Below are positions 1 to 8,861 of a DNA stretch of 64,000 bases, in pieces. How positions within the stretch are numbered: position 1 is the first letter of the stretch; every line of letters begins with the position of its first letter. The notes below the pieces were generated by a model, which was not told where the DNA came from, searched no databases, and saw only the letters and a list, made by a program, of their open reading frames with translations. Origin of the DNA: Chryseobacterium gallinarum (GTDB taxonomy: Bacteria > Bacteroidota > Bacteroidia > Flavobacteriales > Weeksellaceae); the NCBI RefSeq assembly GCF_001021975.1, contig NZ_CP009928.1:496001-560000 (forward strand). Reading direction: 5' to 3'. The position numbers and the translations under genes were made by a program.

Positions 1-1
1 T

Positions 2-931
2 TTTCAGGGAAGCAAATTTGTTCCTCAAAACTTTATGTATTTCCAGGTTCCGCAATTTGAGAACAACAGTTTTGGGCTTTTTCTGCAGAATACGCTGAAA
101 TTTAATAAAATGACTGTAGAAACCGGACTTCGTAATGATTTCACCAACAATTACGGAAGCTTCTTTCTGCCAAGTATTGCAGCTATTTATCACTTTGACA
201 GCCATTGGGCAGCAAGAGGAGGAATCGGGCTGGGATACAAAGTACCCAATGCTCTAGCACCACAAATGATAGATTATTCCCTGGAAAATATCCGTCCAAT
301 TGATATGAAAAATACCCGGGCTGAAAAATCTGTGGGCTACAATCTGGAATTTAATTATAAAAAGAAACTGGACAATGGGGATGCACTGTTTATCAATCAG
401 GCCTTCTTTTTAACCTATATCAACCGTCCGGTTATAGGGCATACTGATCAGAATAATCAGGTTTTCTTTATCAACGAAGCTTCTCCCGTTGTATCGAAAG
501 GATTTGATACCTATATCAAAGGAGATATTGATGAGTGGGAGTTTTATATAGGCTACACTTTCACGATGGCAAAATATACGTTTCTTCAGGATAACCAGTT
601 CATTCCACTTACACCGAAACACAGATTTGCCATGACTACGATAAAGGAACTTGAAGACGGATGTAAAATTGGAGTGGAGGCTTCTTTTACAGGGCAGCAA
701 TACAGGATGGATTATACCAAAACACCTTCTTACCTATTTATGGCAGCGATGGTTTCTAAAGAGATCGGAAATCATATTACTGTTGTTCTCAATTGTGAAA
801 ACCTTTTAGACTACAGACAAAGCCGTAAAGAAGCATTGTATACGGGAAATATCAGTAACCCTACCTTTAATCCGCTATGGGCTCCTATAGACGGAAGGGT
901 GGTTAATCTTTCTTTAAAATGGAAATTGTAA
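2..931 (+). CDS. TonB-dependent receptor, C-terminal part (partial at left edge)
   Basis: The frame is open from base 2 with no stop, so the gene begins left of the window; the first in-frame ATG at 35 is internal. About 309 residues remain. They alternate aromatic and polar residues in the way of outer-membrane beta-strands, and end in VNLSLKWKL, typical of the last strand of a TonB-dependent receptor. Proteins of this kind take up ligands such as siderophores or glycans across the outer membrane using TonB energy. The plug domain is out of view, so the ligand cannot be named. The barrel assignment is firm; the subfamily is not. Confidence 0.8.
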   Translation, partial: FQGSKFVPQNFMYFQVPQFENNSFGLFLQNTLKFNKMTVETGLRNDFTNNYGSFFLPSIAAIYHFDSHWAARGGIGLGYKVPNALAPQMIDYSLENIRPIDMKNTRAEKSVGYNLEFNYKKKLDNGDALFINQAFFLTYINRPVIGHTDQNNQVFFINEASPVVSKGFDTYIKGDIDEWEFYIGYTFTMAKYTFLQDNQFIPLTPKHRFAMTTIKELEDGCKIGVEASFTGQQYRMDYTKTPSYLFMAAMVSKEIGNHITVVLNCENLLDYRQSRKEALYTGNISNPTFNPLWAPIDGRVVNLSLKWKL

Positions 932-1020
932 TCCAGGTTCTCAACAGACAAAACAGCAGAATACAAGTAGAAAAAGCTTATAGCTCCGGCAATTAAAAAT
1001 ACATTTCTATATCTAGTATA

Positions 1021-1869
1021 TTATGTTGCAGGCCGTTTTTCTTTTTCAATCCTTACATCAATATTAATGGCCGGGCTTCCTGCCGTTATTTTTTCCCAAT
1101 TGCTGTAAAAAGTTCTTTCAAAAACAGTTCTCAATAATGCCGCACTAAAGCCAAAATCACCTTTAAACCCACTCATAACCTGTACAGAGACATAAAAATC
1201 TTCTTTATCAACCCAAACAGAATAATTATTTAGGTCAAAAGTAAATGTCCCGTCTATAATTTTATCTTCCGTTATTTCTGTGGTAAGGTTTTCCAAAAGA
1301 ATAGACTCTGCAGGTTGTTTATTTTTATTAGAGTAAACATTGAAATTGAGAACTATAGGCTTATCGGTTTTAAACTTTGCTATATTAAGATGGATTTTCT
1401 CAATTTTCAACCTTTTTTTATTTGAAAATGGGATTGCAAATTCCCTATAAACTGCCTGATTAGAACCATTCGAGCTAAACCCGTAAAGCATTTTTTTTGC
1501 TTTTGATTTGACTCCAATATTTTTACTTTCAAAAGTTTTTGGGCTTATTTTTAATTCAGCAATTTCGTTGACTTTTTCTTTAAGAATAATAGTATGATTG
1601 TTTGAATTGATAAAATCTTTGACAATTTGTTCAAAAGAAAGATAACCTCCTAACTGAACGATTATTTTCTTAGATGTATCAATATTGGATAAGTCAATAC
1701 TGTAATTTCCATTTTCATCTGTAAGTGCTCCCCTGTTTTCATTTTCAATTCCAATTCTCGCATAAGGAATCACTTGATTATTTTCTTTAGAAATAATTTT
1801 TCCAGAAATAATCTGAGAATTTGCAAAACTGAATAGTAATAAAGAAAAAAAGATAAACTTTATTTTCAT
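1021..1869 (-). CDS. exported protein with carboxypeptidase-like regulatory domain
   Basis: About 282 residues from ATG 1869, chosen because MKIKFIFFSLLLFSFANSQ is a clean signal peptide; the upstream in-frame start at 1896 would put nine polar residues before it. After cleavage, residues of about 20-100 carry the pattern ISGKII..NNQVIPYARIGI...GALTDENGNYSI, the beta-sandwich found at the N-terminus of many Bacteroidota TonB receptors and cell-surface proteins. The remaining ~180 residues have no plug or barrel and no motif I recognise. It is probably a periplasmic or outer-membrane-associated protein of unknown role. It is convergent with the TonB receptor gene. Confidence 0.65.
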   Translation of the reverse strand: MKIKFIFFSLLLFSFANSQIISGKIISKENNQVIPYARIGIENENRGALTDENGNYSIDLSNIDTSKKIIVQLGGYLSFEQIVKDFINSNNHTIILKEKVNEIAELKISPKTFESKNIGVKSKAKKMLYGFSSNGSNQAVYREFAIPFSNKKRLKIEKIHLNIAKFKTDKPIVLNFNVYSNKNKQPAESILLENLTTEITEDKIIDGTFTFDLNNYSVWVDKEDFYVSVQVMSGFKGDFGFSAALLRTVFERTFYSNWEKITAGSPAINIDVRIEKEKRPAT

Positions 1870-2026
1870 ATGTATATTTTTATGCCCAATTCTCAAATAT
1901 ACTATTTATTATCAGTTTTCATTAGCCACCTTATAATTAAAAAATGCCTGAGCAATTATAAAAAGCCTTCTATGAACCTGGCAGACGACACCAATAAAAA
2001 CATAAGATCAGAAAATATCAAAAACA

Positions 2027-2058
2027 AAACCGCCTTAGATAGCTATCTAAGGCGGTTT
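2027..2058 (-). terminator. perfect-palindrome terminator downstream of dnaK
   Basis: The 16-base arms AAACCGCCTTAGATAG and CTATCTAAGGCGGTTT are perfectly complementary. On the minus strand the stem is followed by TGTTTTTGATATTTTC. It lies 35 bp beyond the dnaK stop, so it probably ends the dnaK transcript. Confidence 0.8.
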
Positions 2059-2092
2059 CTTATATATTTTATTAACTGTTGTTAGTCAATAA

Positions 2093-3988
2093 TTACTTTA
2101 CTTCTTCGAAGTCTGCATCCTGTACATCATCGGCACCTCCTGCATTGTTACCTCCAGGGTTCTGTGCTCCTGCTCCTTCAGCTTGCTGGCCTGCTGCATA
2201 CAATTCTTCTGAAGCTGCCATCCATGCTGCATCTAAAGCTTCTGTTTTAGCTTTTACATCATCAGCATTCTTAGCTTCGAAAGCGGTTTTCAATTCTCCG
2301 TGAGCTGCTTCAATTGCTGCTTTTTTATCTGCAGAAAGTTTATCACCGAATTCTTTCAATTGTTTTTCAGTCTGGAAGATCAATCCGTCTGCTTTATTGA
2401 AGATTTCAACTTCTTCTTTTCTTTTTGCATCTGCTGCAGAGTTTTCCTGAGCTTCTTTTTTCATTCTTTCGATTTCTTCGTCAGAAAGACCTGAAGAAGC
2501 CTGGATTTTGATTGACTGCTCTTTACCGGTTCCTTTATCTTTAGCCGATACGCTCAGGATACCGTTAGCATCAATATCGAAAGTTACTTCAATCTGAGGA
2601 ACTCCCCTTGGTGCCGGTGGAATATCTGTAAGATCGAATCTACCGATTTCTTTGTTGTCGTTGAACATTGGTCTTTCTCCTTGTCCTACCCTGATGCTTA
2701 CAGCCGGTTGGTTATCTGAAGCAGTAGAGAATACTTCAGATTTCTTAGTTGGGATCGTAGTGTTCGCTTCAATTAATTTAGTGAATACAGAACCCATAGT
2801 TTCAATACCTAAAGAAAGTGGGGTAACGTCAAGAAGTAATACATCTTTCACATCTCCTGTTAATACACCTCCCTGAATTGCAGCTCCTACTGCTACTACT
2901 TCATCAGGATTAACTCCTTTAGAAGGCTTTTTACCGAAGAATTTTTCTACTTCTTCCTGGATGATCGGGATTCTTGTAGAACCACCTACCAGAATTACCT
3001 CATCAATATCAGAAGTTGATAAGCCTGCATCCTGAAGAGCTTTTTTACAAGGCTCCATGGATCTTCTTACAAGATCAGCAGAAAGTTGCTCGAATTTAGC
3101 TTTGGTTAAGGTCTTTACTAAGTGTTTAGGACCTGTAGCTGTAGCCGTAATATAAGGTAAGTTGATTTCTGTCTGAGGAGAAGAAGATAATTCGATTTTT
3201 GCTTTTTCAGCTGCTTCTTTCAATCTTTGAAGAGCAATAGCATCTGCTTTTAAGTCTACTCCTTCTTCAGCTTTGAATTCATCTGCCATCCAGTTAATGA
3301 TCACATCATCAAAATCATCACCTCCTAAGTGGGTATCACCGTTTGTAGACAATACTTCGAATACACCGTCACCCAGATCAAGGATGGAAATATCAAAAGT
3401 ACCACCCCCAAGGTCATACACTGCAATTTTTTGATCTTTATGGTTTTTATCAAGACCATATGCCAATGCTGCAGCAGTAGGCTCATTGATAATTCTTTCT
3501 ACTTTAAGTCCTGCAATTTCTCCAGCCTCTTTAGTAGCTTGTCTTTGTGCATCATTGAAGTAGGCAGGAACAGTAATTACCGCTCTTGTTACCTCCTGTC
3601 CAAGATAATCTTCAGCTGTTTTCTTCATTTTCTGAAGAATCATTGCAGAAATTTCCTGTGGTGTATATTCTCTATCGTCGATTTTTACTTTTACAGTATC
3701 ATTAGGACCTTTTACAACTTCGTAAGGTACTCTTGCAATCTCACTTCCATCATCTTTAAAATGAGTACCGATAAATCTTTTGATTGAGTATACAGTTTTC
3801 TTTGGATTCGTTACAGCCTGTCTTTTTGCAGGATCACCTACTTTTCTCTCACCATCTTCTGTGAAAGCTACAATAGAAGGAGTTGTTCTTTTACCTTCTG
3901 CGTTAGGGATAACAACAGGGTCTTTTCCCTCCATCACAGCAACACAAGAGTTGGTTGTTCCTAAGTCAATTCCAATTATTTTACTCAT
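2093..3988 (-). CDS. dnaK: chaperone DnaK (Hsp70)
   Basis: A full-length Hsp70 of 631 residues. The ATPase domain opens with [17 protein letters not shown] (residues 4-20) and has the phosphate-2 loop [10 protein letters not shown] and the adenosine-site motif LVGGSTRIP. The substrate-binding domain follows after about residue 390, then a helical lid and a Gly/Asn-rich tail ending DADFEEVK, as in bacterial DnaK. It binds exposed hydrophobic stretches of unfolded proteins in an ATP cycle driven by DnaJ and GrpE, neither of which is adjacent here. It is monocistronic, with a terminator just downstream and a candidate promoter about 95 bp upstream. No CIRCE inverted repeat is visible. Confidence 0.98.
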   Translation of the reverse strand: MSKIIGIDLGTTNSCVAVMEGKDPVVIPNAEGKRTTPSIVAFTEDGERKVGDPAKRQAVTNPKKTVYSIKRFIGTHFKDDGSEIARVPYEVVKGPNDTVKVKIDDREYTPQEISAMILQKMKKTAEDYLGQEVTRAVITVPAYFNDAQRQATKEAGEIAGLKVERIINEPTAAALAYGLDKNHKDQKIAVYDLGGGTFDISILDLGDGVFEVLSTNGDTHLGGDDFDDVIINWMADEFKAEEGVDLKADAIALQRLKEAAEKAKIELSSSPQTEINLPYITATATGPKHLVKTLTKAKFEQLSADLVRRSMEPCKKALQDAGLSTSDIDEVILVGGSTRIPIIQEEVEKFFGKKPSKGVNPDEVVAVGAAIQGGVLTGDVKDVLLLDVTPLSLGIETMGSVFTKLIEANTTIPTKKSEVFSTASDNQPAVSIRVGQGERPMFNDNKEIGRFDLTDIPPAPRGVPQIEVTFDIDANGILSVSAKDKGTGKEQSIKIQASSGLSDEEIERMKKEAQENSAADAKRKEEVEIFNKADGLIFQTEKQLKEFGDKLSADKKAAIEAAHGELKTAFEAKNADDVKAKTEALDAAWMAASEELYAAGQQAEGAGAQNPGGNNAGGADDVQDADFEEVK

Positions 3989-4080
3989 AATATTTTATAT
4001 TTTTTCTATTTTTAATTTATTTTACACTCTCAATTTCTCAATATCTATACCATTCAAAGATTTGTGACAAAATGACAGTA

Positions 4081-4088
4081 CAAAAATA
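4081..4088 (-). promoter_or_regulatory. candidate -7 element for dnaK
   Basis: On the minus strand this reads TATTTTTG, a match to the Bacteroidota -7 consensus TAnnTTTG, 93 bp upstream of the dnaK start. I see no clear TTG at the expected -33 distance. It abuts the terminator of the upstream gene. Confidence 0.4.
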
Positions 4089-4113
4089 AAAACCCCTGTA
4101 TAGCGAGGTTTTT
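4087..4113 (-). terminator. terminator of the 4187-4891 gene
   Basis: The minus strand has an AAAAACCTC arm and a GGGGTTTTT arm around an 8-base loop, followed by ATTTTTG. It lies about 75 bp beyond the stop of the unknown exported protein and just before the dnaK promoter. Confidence 0.5.
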
Positions 4114-4186
4114 GGAATTATAATCAGGAAAAAACTTCTTTTTTTGAAGACCGGATGTGTCAGTTTGTTTACAGATCCCGTATGCT

Positions 4187-4891
4187 TTATTTGCTTTCCT
4201 TTAAAACCTGTATCAGGAAATATCCTAAATCCCTGTCTACCGGAAATATTCTGCCCGTATTGAATCCTATGGACGCTCCATTGCTGCCAAATCCTGCTCC
4301 ATCCACGCCTAAGCCTGAAAAACTATAAAATTTATTAAACTGTTCAGGTTTCCATTTTACCCATATAGACATTCCCGTAATGCCTCCTTTGGTTATTTTT
4401 ACTTCTTCATTTTCTTTCAATACCACTTTTACAAGCGCATTATTTTTCACTTCTCTCTTTTCTCCGTTTATTTTAAAATTTGAAGCACTGTTCTCTTTTG
4501 TAGAAGGATCCCCAAAAATATAAATCACATTTTTTTCAAGAGATCCGCTCACTTTATCTATTTCAGTTTCTTCAATAGAATAAGTATCCAATACAAGTTC
4601 AGAATCATTCTGCTGGCCTCCTTCTTTATAGCTGACAATATGATAGGCATTGGCCCCTTTCCTTTCTGCCTCTTCTGCAATGGCCGTAAACAAATGTCCG
4701 ATATACGTATCCGGATAATAGGCTCTATATCGTCCTACAAAAGCTGACTGATATTCTTCCGTTTCCTTGAGCGGAATCATAAAGTCTTTCGGGCTAAGAT
4801 TTTCTTTTTTACCTTTTTCTATAACCTCTACATATTGTCCGTATCCTGAAAATGATAATAACAATGTATATACTAGAATAATTTTTTTCAT
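4187..4891 (-). CDS. exported protein of unknown function
   Basis: 234 residues beginning MKKIILVYTLLLSFSGYGQ, a Sec signal peptide with likely cleavage after the Gly-Tyr-Gly region. The mature part has a helix-like segment AIAEEAERKGANAYHIVSY (about residues 71-90), then a mostly beta region with a Gly-rich stretch near residues 195-210. I do not recognise the family. The helix resembles the small periplasmic modules in which an Ala/Gly-rich helix precedes a beta strand, but that is only a resemblance. It has its own downstream terminator, and the next upstream gene on this strand ends 49 bp away, so the two may be co-transcribed. Confidence 0.65.
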   Translation of the reverse strand: MKKIILVYTLLLSFSGYGQYVEVIEKGKKENLSPKDFMIPLKETEEYQSAFVGRYRAYYPDTYIGHLFTAIAEEAERKGANAYHIVSYKEGGQQNDSELVLDTYSIEETEIDKVSGSLEKNVIYIFGDPSTKENSASNFKINGEKREVKNNALVKVVLKENEEVKITKGGITGMSIWVKWKPEQFNKFYSFSGLGVDGAGFGSNGASIGFNTGRIFPVDRDLGYFLIQVLKESK

Positions 4892-4940
4892 TTTATTTTT
4901 TTTGATTCAGATCATTTTAATAAACATCTTACCGGGAAGC

Positions 4941-5483
4941 TTACCAGTCTGCCTTATATTGTTTCCAATTTTCAGGGATTTTTTCCGATTTCTGGTAGAC
5001 ATAGCAGACATATTCTGATGGAGGAACTAAAAAATTATCGTGAAGGATATACAATTTGTCACCTTCTACCTTAGCGCTATAGGTTCCTTTAAAAACACGT
5101 CCGCCCTGATCAGCTTCCTGGGTATCAATTTTCAGTTTTCCATTTTTAAGATAAATGACGCCGCGCATCCCCGTTTTTTCCGGATCCGGTTCATCCATTG
5201 TAAAACTTAAAAATCTCATGCGTCCGTTATCATAAAATTGAATTCTCCGGTCTACATCCTTTCCGATATCTCTTATTTTACTGTAATTTTTATCAGCCAT
5301 ATAATAGTCTATTTTCTGATAAAAATAATCTGTATGAATATCGTTATATATTGACCGGTCGAACCTTTTACTATTTTTATATTTTTTGGTCAATACTTTT
5401 CTGCCATCTTCCAGTTTTCTCGTCTGGGCACAGGCCTGGACAAAAATGACACAACATAGTAGTAAGAAACTGTTTTTTATCAT
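4941..5483 (-). CDS. putative lipoprotein, unknown function
   Basis: 180 residues from ATG 5483. The upstream start at 5534 was rejected because MIKNSFLLLCCVIFVQAC is itself a signal sequence ending in a lipobox-like V-Q-A-C. The mature part has many Lys/Arg and Tyr residues (DGRKVLTKKYKNSKRFDRS, then RIQFYDNGRMRFLSF) and several short strands resembling a small lipocalin-like or text-repeat beta fold. No catalytic motif is visible. It would be anchored to a membrane facing the periplasm. Its neighbour downstream is another exported unknown, perhaps in one transcript. Confidence 0.6.
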   Translation of the reverse strand: MIKNSFLLLCCVIFVQACAQTRKLEDGRKVLTKKYKNSKRFDRSIYNDIHTDYFYQKIDYYMADKNYSKIRDIGKDVDRRIQFYDNGRMRFLSFTMDEPDPEKTGMRGVIYLKNGKLKIDTQEADQGGRVFKGTYSAKVEGDKLYILHDNFLVPPSEYVCYVYQKSEKIPENWKQYKADW

Positions 5484-5664
5484 GGTATAAGTTTTATCTA
5501 TTAAAAATACAAAAAAGCTCTGATTTTCAACCACATTCCAAAAACAGCTATATTACAACCATAGAAATATCCACGGTCTTTTAAAATTAATCAAAGTTTA
5601 ATCTTATAAATAGGGATAGAAACTTTCTGAATTATTAATTTTGATAAAATATATACATTTAAGA

Positions 5665-7764
5665 ATGTCATTACACTTTAATCCACGAGATATTACATGG
5701 CTGGCCTTTAATGAAAGGGTTTTACAGGAAGCCATGGATGAAAAAGTCCCTTTACATTTAAGAATACGCTTTCTCGGAATTTTTTCCAATAATCTGGATG
5801 AGTTTTTCAGGGTACGTGTTGCCGGATTAAAGCGTGCTATGGATTTTAAGGAAAAAGTAATCGCTGAGTCATTTTATCAGCCGCCTTCCAAAATCTTGCA
5901 GCGCATCAATGAAATTGTGATGAAACAACAGCTGAATTTCGATAAAACCTGGAAAAAAATCCAGGCTGAGATGGCTGACCATAAAGTATTCATTAAAAAT
6001 TCCAGGAATTTATCAGCGAAGCAAAAAGACTTTGTCAGAAAATATTTTGATGAAGTAGTGGAATCCAATGTTATTCCTATTCTGCTTCATGAAAATACGC
6101 CAATGCCTTATTTAAGGGATAAAAGTCTTTATCTAGGTGTGGCCATGAGAAAAAAAGACTGGCAGTATTCCAGTAATTATGCCATTATTGAAATTCCTTC
6201 CCGCTTTGTAGGGAGGTTTGTATTACTTCCTACTGAAGATCCGGAGGAGAAAAATGTAATGCTGCTGGAAGATGTCATCACTTTTAATCTGCCACATATT
6301 TTCTCTTACTTCGGATATGATGATTTTGCAGCTAACGCTTTCAAGGTAACCAAAGATGCAGAGCTGGATCTGGACAATGATATCCGTACCAATTTTGCCG
6401 AAAAAATAGAAAAAGGCCTTAAAAACCGGAGAAAAGGAAAACCAACCCGCTTTGTATTTGATAAAGATATGGATAAAGCTCTTCTGGAGCTTCTTATCAG
6501 AAAGCTGAACCTGACTAAAAAAGACAGCATTATTCCGGGAGGGAAAATTCATAATTTCAAGCATTTTATGGATTTCCCGGAGGTTTTCGAAGCTTATGAA
6601 AGGCCTGTAGAAAGAACTTCTTTCACGCACCAGGCATTTGAACATGGGGAAAGAGTGACTGACGTTATTTTAAAGGAAGATGTACTGCTGACCTTCCCCT
6701 ACCACAAATACAATCCTGTAATTGATCTTCTCCGGGAAGCTGCTATGGATCCGGATGTAAAATCCATACAAATAACAGCGTACCGCCTGGCAAGTAATTC
6801 TAAAATCATTAATGCATTGATTTATGCCGCAAGAAATGGTAAAGAAGTTACTGTCATGCTGGAACTTCAGGCAAGATTTGATGAAGAATCCAACCTCGAG
6901 TGGAAAGAAATGCTGGAACCTGAAGGAATTACGGTATTGGTAGGCCTTCCCAACAAAAAAGTACATGCCAAGCTTTGTGTTATTAAAAAGAGGGCCCACA
7001 GCAAGACCATTCAATATGGATTTGTAAGCACCGGAAATTTCAACGAAAAGACAGCAAGAATATACGGGGATCATTTGCTACTGACTTCTGACCGTGGCAT
7101 TATGGCAGACATCAATAAGGTATTCAATGTCCTGAAAAAGCCAAAAGACGATTATCTTCCGGTGTTGAAAACATGCAAAAATTTATGGGTATGTCCTCAA
7201 TTTATGCGTGAAAAAATTGTTCATCACATTGATAAAGAAATTGAAGAAGCCAAAGCAGGAAGAAAAGCGGAAATTATTGTCAAAGTAAATTCTTTAAGCG
7301 ACAGGTCATTGATTGAAAAATTGTATGACGCTGCCAAAGCAGGAGTGGTCATCAAACTGATTGTAAGAGGAATTTATTGTGCTGTTAATCAAAAGGATTT
7401 TAAAGAAAAAATCAAAGCTATAAGTATTGTGGATGAATACCTGGAACACGCCAGAGTTATGTATTTCTATAATAAAGGATCTGAAGACATGTATATATCT
7501 TCCGCTGACTGGATGACCAGGAACCTTGATTACAGAATTGAAGCTGCCGCAAAAATTACCGATAAAAACCTTAAAAAAGAACTGAAAGACATTCTTGATA
7601 TTCAGCTCAGAGATAATGTAAAGGCAAGAATTTTAGACAAAAAGCTGAGTAATGAATACATAAGAAATGATAAAAAAGAGTGTCGATCCCAAATAGAAAC
7701 CTATATATATTTAAAAGCCAAAACCCACCGAAATGAAGATAGCAGCGATAGACATAGGAAGTAA
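5665..7764 (+). CDS. ppk1: polyphosphate kinase 1
   Basis: 699 residues from ATG 5665. The in-frame TTG at 5641 was rejected because the family begins near FNPRDITWLAFNERVLQEA. It reversibly transfers the gamma phosphate of ATP to a growing polyphosphate chain. The N-terminal domain has the NNLDEFFRVRVAGL motif. The phospho-acceptor His of the HAKL motif is residue 434, equivalent to E. coli His435, and a second conserved His lies in YLEHARV. The position 19 residues after His434, a His in E. coli (His454), is Phe in YGFVSTGNFNEKTARIYGD. The 3' end overlaps ppx by 32 bp, pointing to translational coupling of polyphosphate synthesis and breakdown. Confidence 0.96.
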   Translation: MSLHFNPRDITWLAFNERVLQEAMDEKVPLHLRIRFLGIFSNNLDEFFRVRVAGLKRAMDFKEKVIAESFYQPPSKILQRINEIVMKQQLNFDKTWKKIQAEMADHKVFIKNSRNLSAKQKDFVRKYFDEVVESNVIPILLHENTPMPYLRDKSLYLGVAMRKKDWQYSSNYAIIEIPSRFVGRFVLLPTEDPEEKNVMLLEDVITFNLPHIFSYFGYDDFAANAFKVTKDAELDLDNDIRTNFAEKIEKGLKNRRKGKPTRFVFDKDMDKALLELLIRKLNLTKKDSIIPGGKIHNFKHFMDFPEVFEAYERPVERTSFTHQAFEHGERVTDVILKEDVLLTFPYHKYNPVIDLLREAAMDPDVKSIQITAYRLASNSKIINALIYAARNGKEVTVMLELQARFDEESNLEWKEMLEPEGITVLVGLPNKKVHAKLCVIKKRAHSKTIQYGFVSTGNFNEKTARIYGDHLLLTSDRGIMADINKVFNVLKKPKDDYLPVLKTCKNLWVCPQFMREKIVHHIDKEIEEAKAGRKAEIIVKVNSLSDRSLIEKLYDAAKAGVVIKLIVRGIYCAVNQKDFKEKIKAISIVDEYLEHARVMYFYNKGSEDMYISSADWMTRNLDYRIEAAAKITDKNLKKELKDILDIQLRDNVKARILDKKLSNEYIRNDKKECRSQIETYIYLKAKTHRNEDSSDRHRK

Positions 7765-8617
7765 CGCAGCCCGGCTTCTTATTAATGAAGTAAAAATAAA
7801 TAACAAAAAACCGGAATTCATTAAACTAAATCTTCTGAGAATCCCCCTGAGGCTGGGAATGGATGTTTTCACCATTGGGAAAATAGGAAGCGAAAGAGAA
7901 AAAATGGTGATCGATTCCATGAAAATATTCAGTGATCTGATGAAAATCTACAAGGTAGACCATTACAGAGCCTGTGCCACAAGTGCCATGCGGGATGCTA
8001 TCAATGGAAATGACATCATTAAACAGGTTCAGGAGACTTCGGGGATCAATATAGAAATCATTTCCGGGGATGAAGAGGCTACTTTGATCTATGAAAACCA
8101 TGTAGCAGAAGGACTTGACAAGGAATTTGCATACCTTTACATTGATGTGGGAGGCGGATCTACTGAACTTACTTTCTATGAGAACGGCAAAATGGTGTAT
8201 GAAAAATCATTCAATATAGGAACCATCCGTTTACTGAATAACCTGGTTACAACGGATAACTGGCAAGAAATGAAAGATGAGGTCAAAAAGAATATTGTCA
8301 GTAAAAAGCCGATTGTAGCTATTGGTTCCGGAGGAAATATCAATAAAGTATTCTCTATGAGCAAAACCAAAGACGGAAAACCAATGACTCTTTCTCATCT
8401 TAAAAAAGTTTACAAAGAATTCAATGAGCTTTCAGTAGAAGAAAGAATGACCAAATACAGCCTCAGGGAGGATAGAGCTGATGTATTGGTGCATGCTCTG
8501 AGCATCTTCAATAATATCATGTCCTGGTCTGATATCAACAGGATCTTTGTTCCTAAAATTTCTGTAGCCGACGGCTTGATTCAGAATATCTACAGCCAGT
8601 TACAGCATAAAAAATAA
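7733..8617 (+). CDS. ppx: exopolyphosphatase / guanosine pentaphosphatase family (Ppx/GppA)
   Basis: 294 residues with the ASKHA-fold motifs of the family: phosphate-1 loop IDIGSNAARLLI (residues 6-17), phosphate-2 loop IDVGGGSTELTFY (around 138-150) and a late IGSGGNINKVF. It removes terminal phosphates from polyphosphate and in some members converts pppGpp to ppGpp. At about 300 residues it is the short form, without the C-terminal HD-like domain of E. coli Ppx. Its ATG lies inside the end of ppk1, giving a 32-bp overlap in a different frame, and a strong terminator follows directly, so ppk1-ppx is a two-gene operon. Confidence 0.93.
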   Translation: MKIAAIDIGSNAARLLINEVKINNKKPEFIKLNLLRIPLRLGMDVFTIGKIGSEREKMVIDSMKIFSDLMKIYKVDHYRACATSAMRDAINGNDIIKQVQETSGINIEIISGDEEATLIYENHVAEGLDKEFAYLYIDVGGGSTELTFYENGKMVYEKSFNIGTIRLLNNLVTTDNWQEMKDEVKKNIVSKKPIVAIGSGGNINKVFSMSKTKDGKPMTLSHLKKVYKEFNELSVEERMTKYSLREDRADVLVHALSIFNNIMSWSDINRIFVPKISVADGLIQNIYSQLQHKK

Positions 8618-8628
8618 CTTTATAATTC

Positions 8629-8660
8629 AAGCCCGGGCAAATCTTTGTCCGGGTTTTATT
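8629..8660 (+). terminator. terminator of ppk1-ppx operon
   Basis: Arms AAGCCCGGGCAAA and TTTGTCCGGGTTT pair with one G-T wobble around a 2-base loop, followed by a T-rich run. It starts 12 bp after the ppx stop. Confidence 0.85.
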
Positions 8661-8735
8661 CTGCGAACAAATTGCGCTTACTCCCCCATTAACCCATCAG
8701 GAAGATAGGGTCAGTATTTGAGTTTTAGTAACAAG

Positions 8736-8794
8736 ATCTTTTATCTTTTATCTTTTATCTTTTATCTTTTATCTTTTATCTTTTATCTTTTATC
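8736..8794. repeat. heptanucleotide tandem repeat (ATCTTTT, 8.4 copies)
   Basis: Eight perfect head-to-tail copies of ATCTTTT plus a further ATC, with no interruption. The tract sits in the intergenic space 67 bp upstream of the start of the interrupted epimerase-like gene. A perfect array of this kind is prone to slipped-strand length change. I see no clear TAnnTTTG box next to it, so a role in expression is only a possibility. Confidence 0.95.
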
Positions 8795-8861
8795 AAAAAA
8801 ATTACAATAATTTAAAGTAAAAACTCTTCGCCGGTCGTCATACGAGTATCAAAATACAACT

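Noticed and set aside
1870-2085. 71-codon + strand ORF after the 1021-1869 gene
   Set aside because: Runs through the dnaK terminator palindrome and has no promoter or start signal; treated as intergenic.
2079-2303. 74-codon + strand ORF rich in Ala/Ser/Pro
   Set aside because: Reverse image of the Ala/Gly-rich dnaK tail, with the promoter region of nothing else.
3329-3787. 152-codon + strand ORF opposite dnaK
   Set aside because: Fully inside dnaK on the opposite strand, with a Cys/Phe-rich product; a shadow.
8736-8794. CRISPR-like short repeats
   Set aside because: The units are seven bases long and contiguous with no spacers; a simple tandem repeat.
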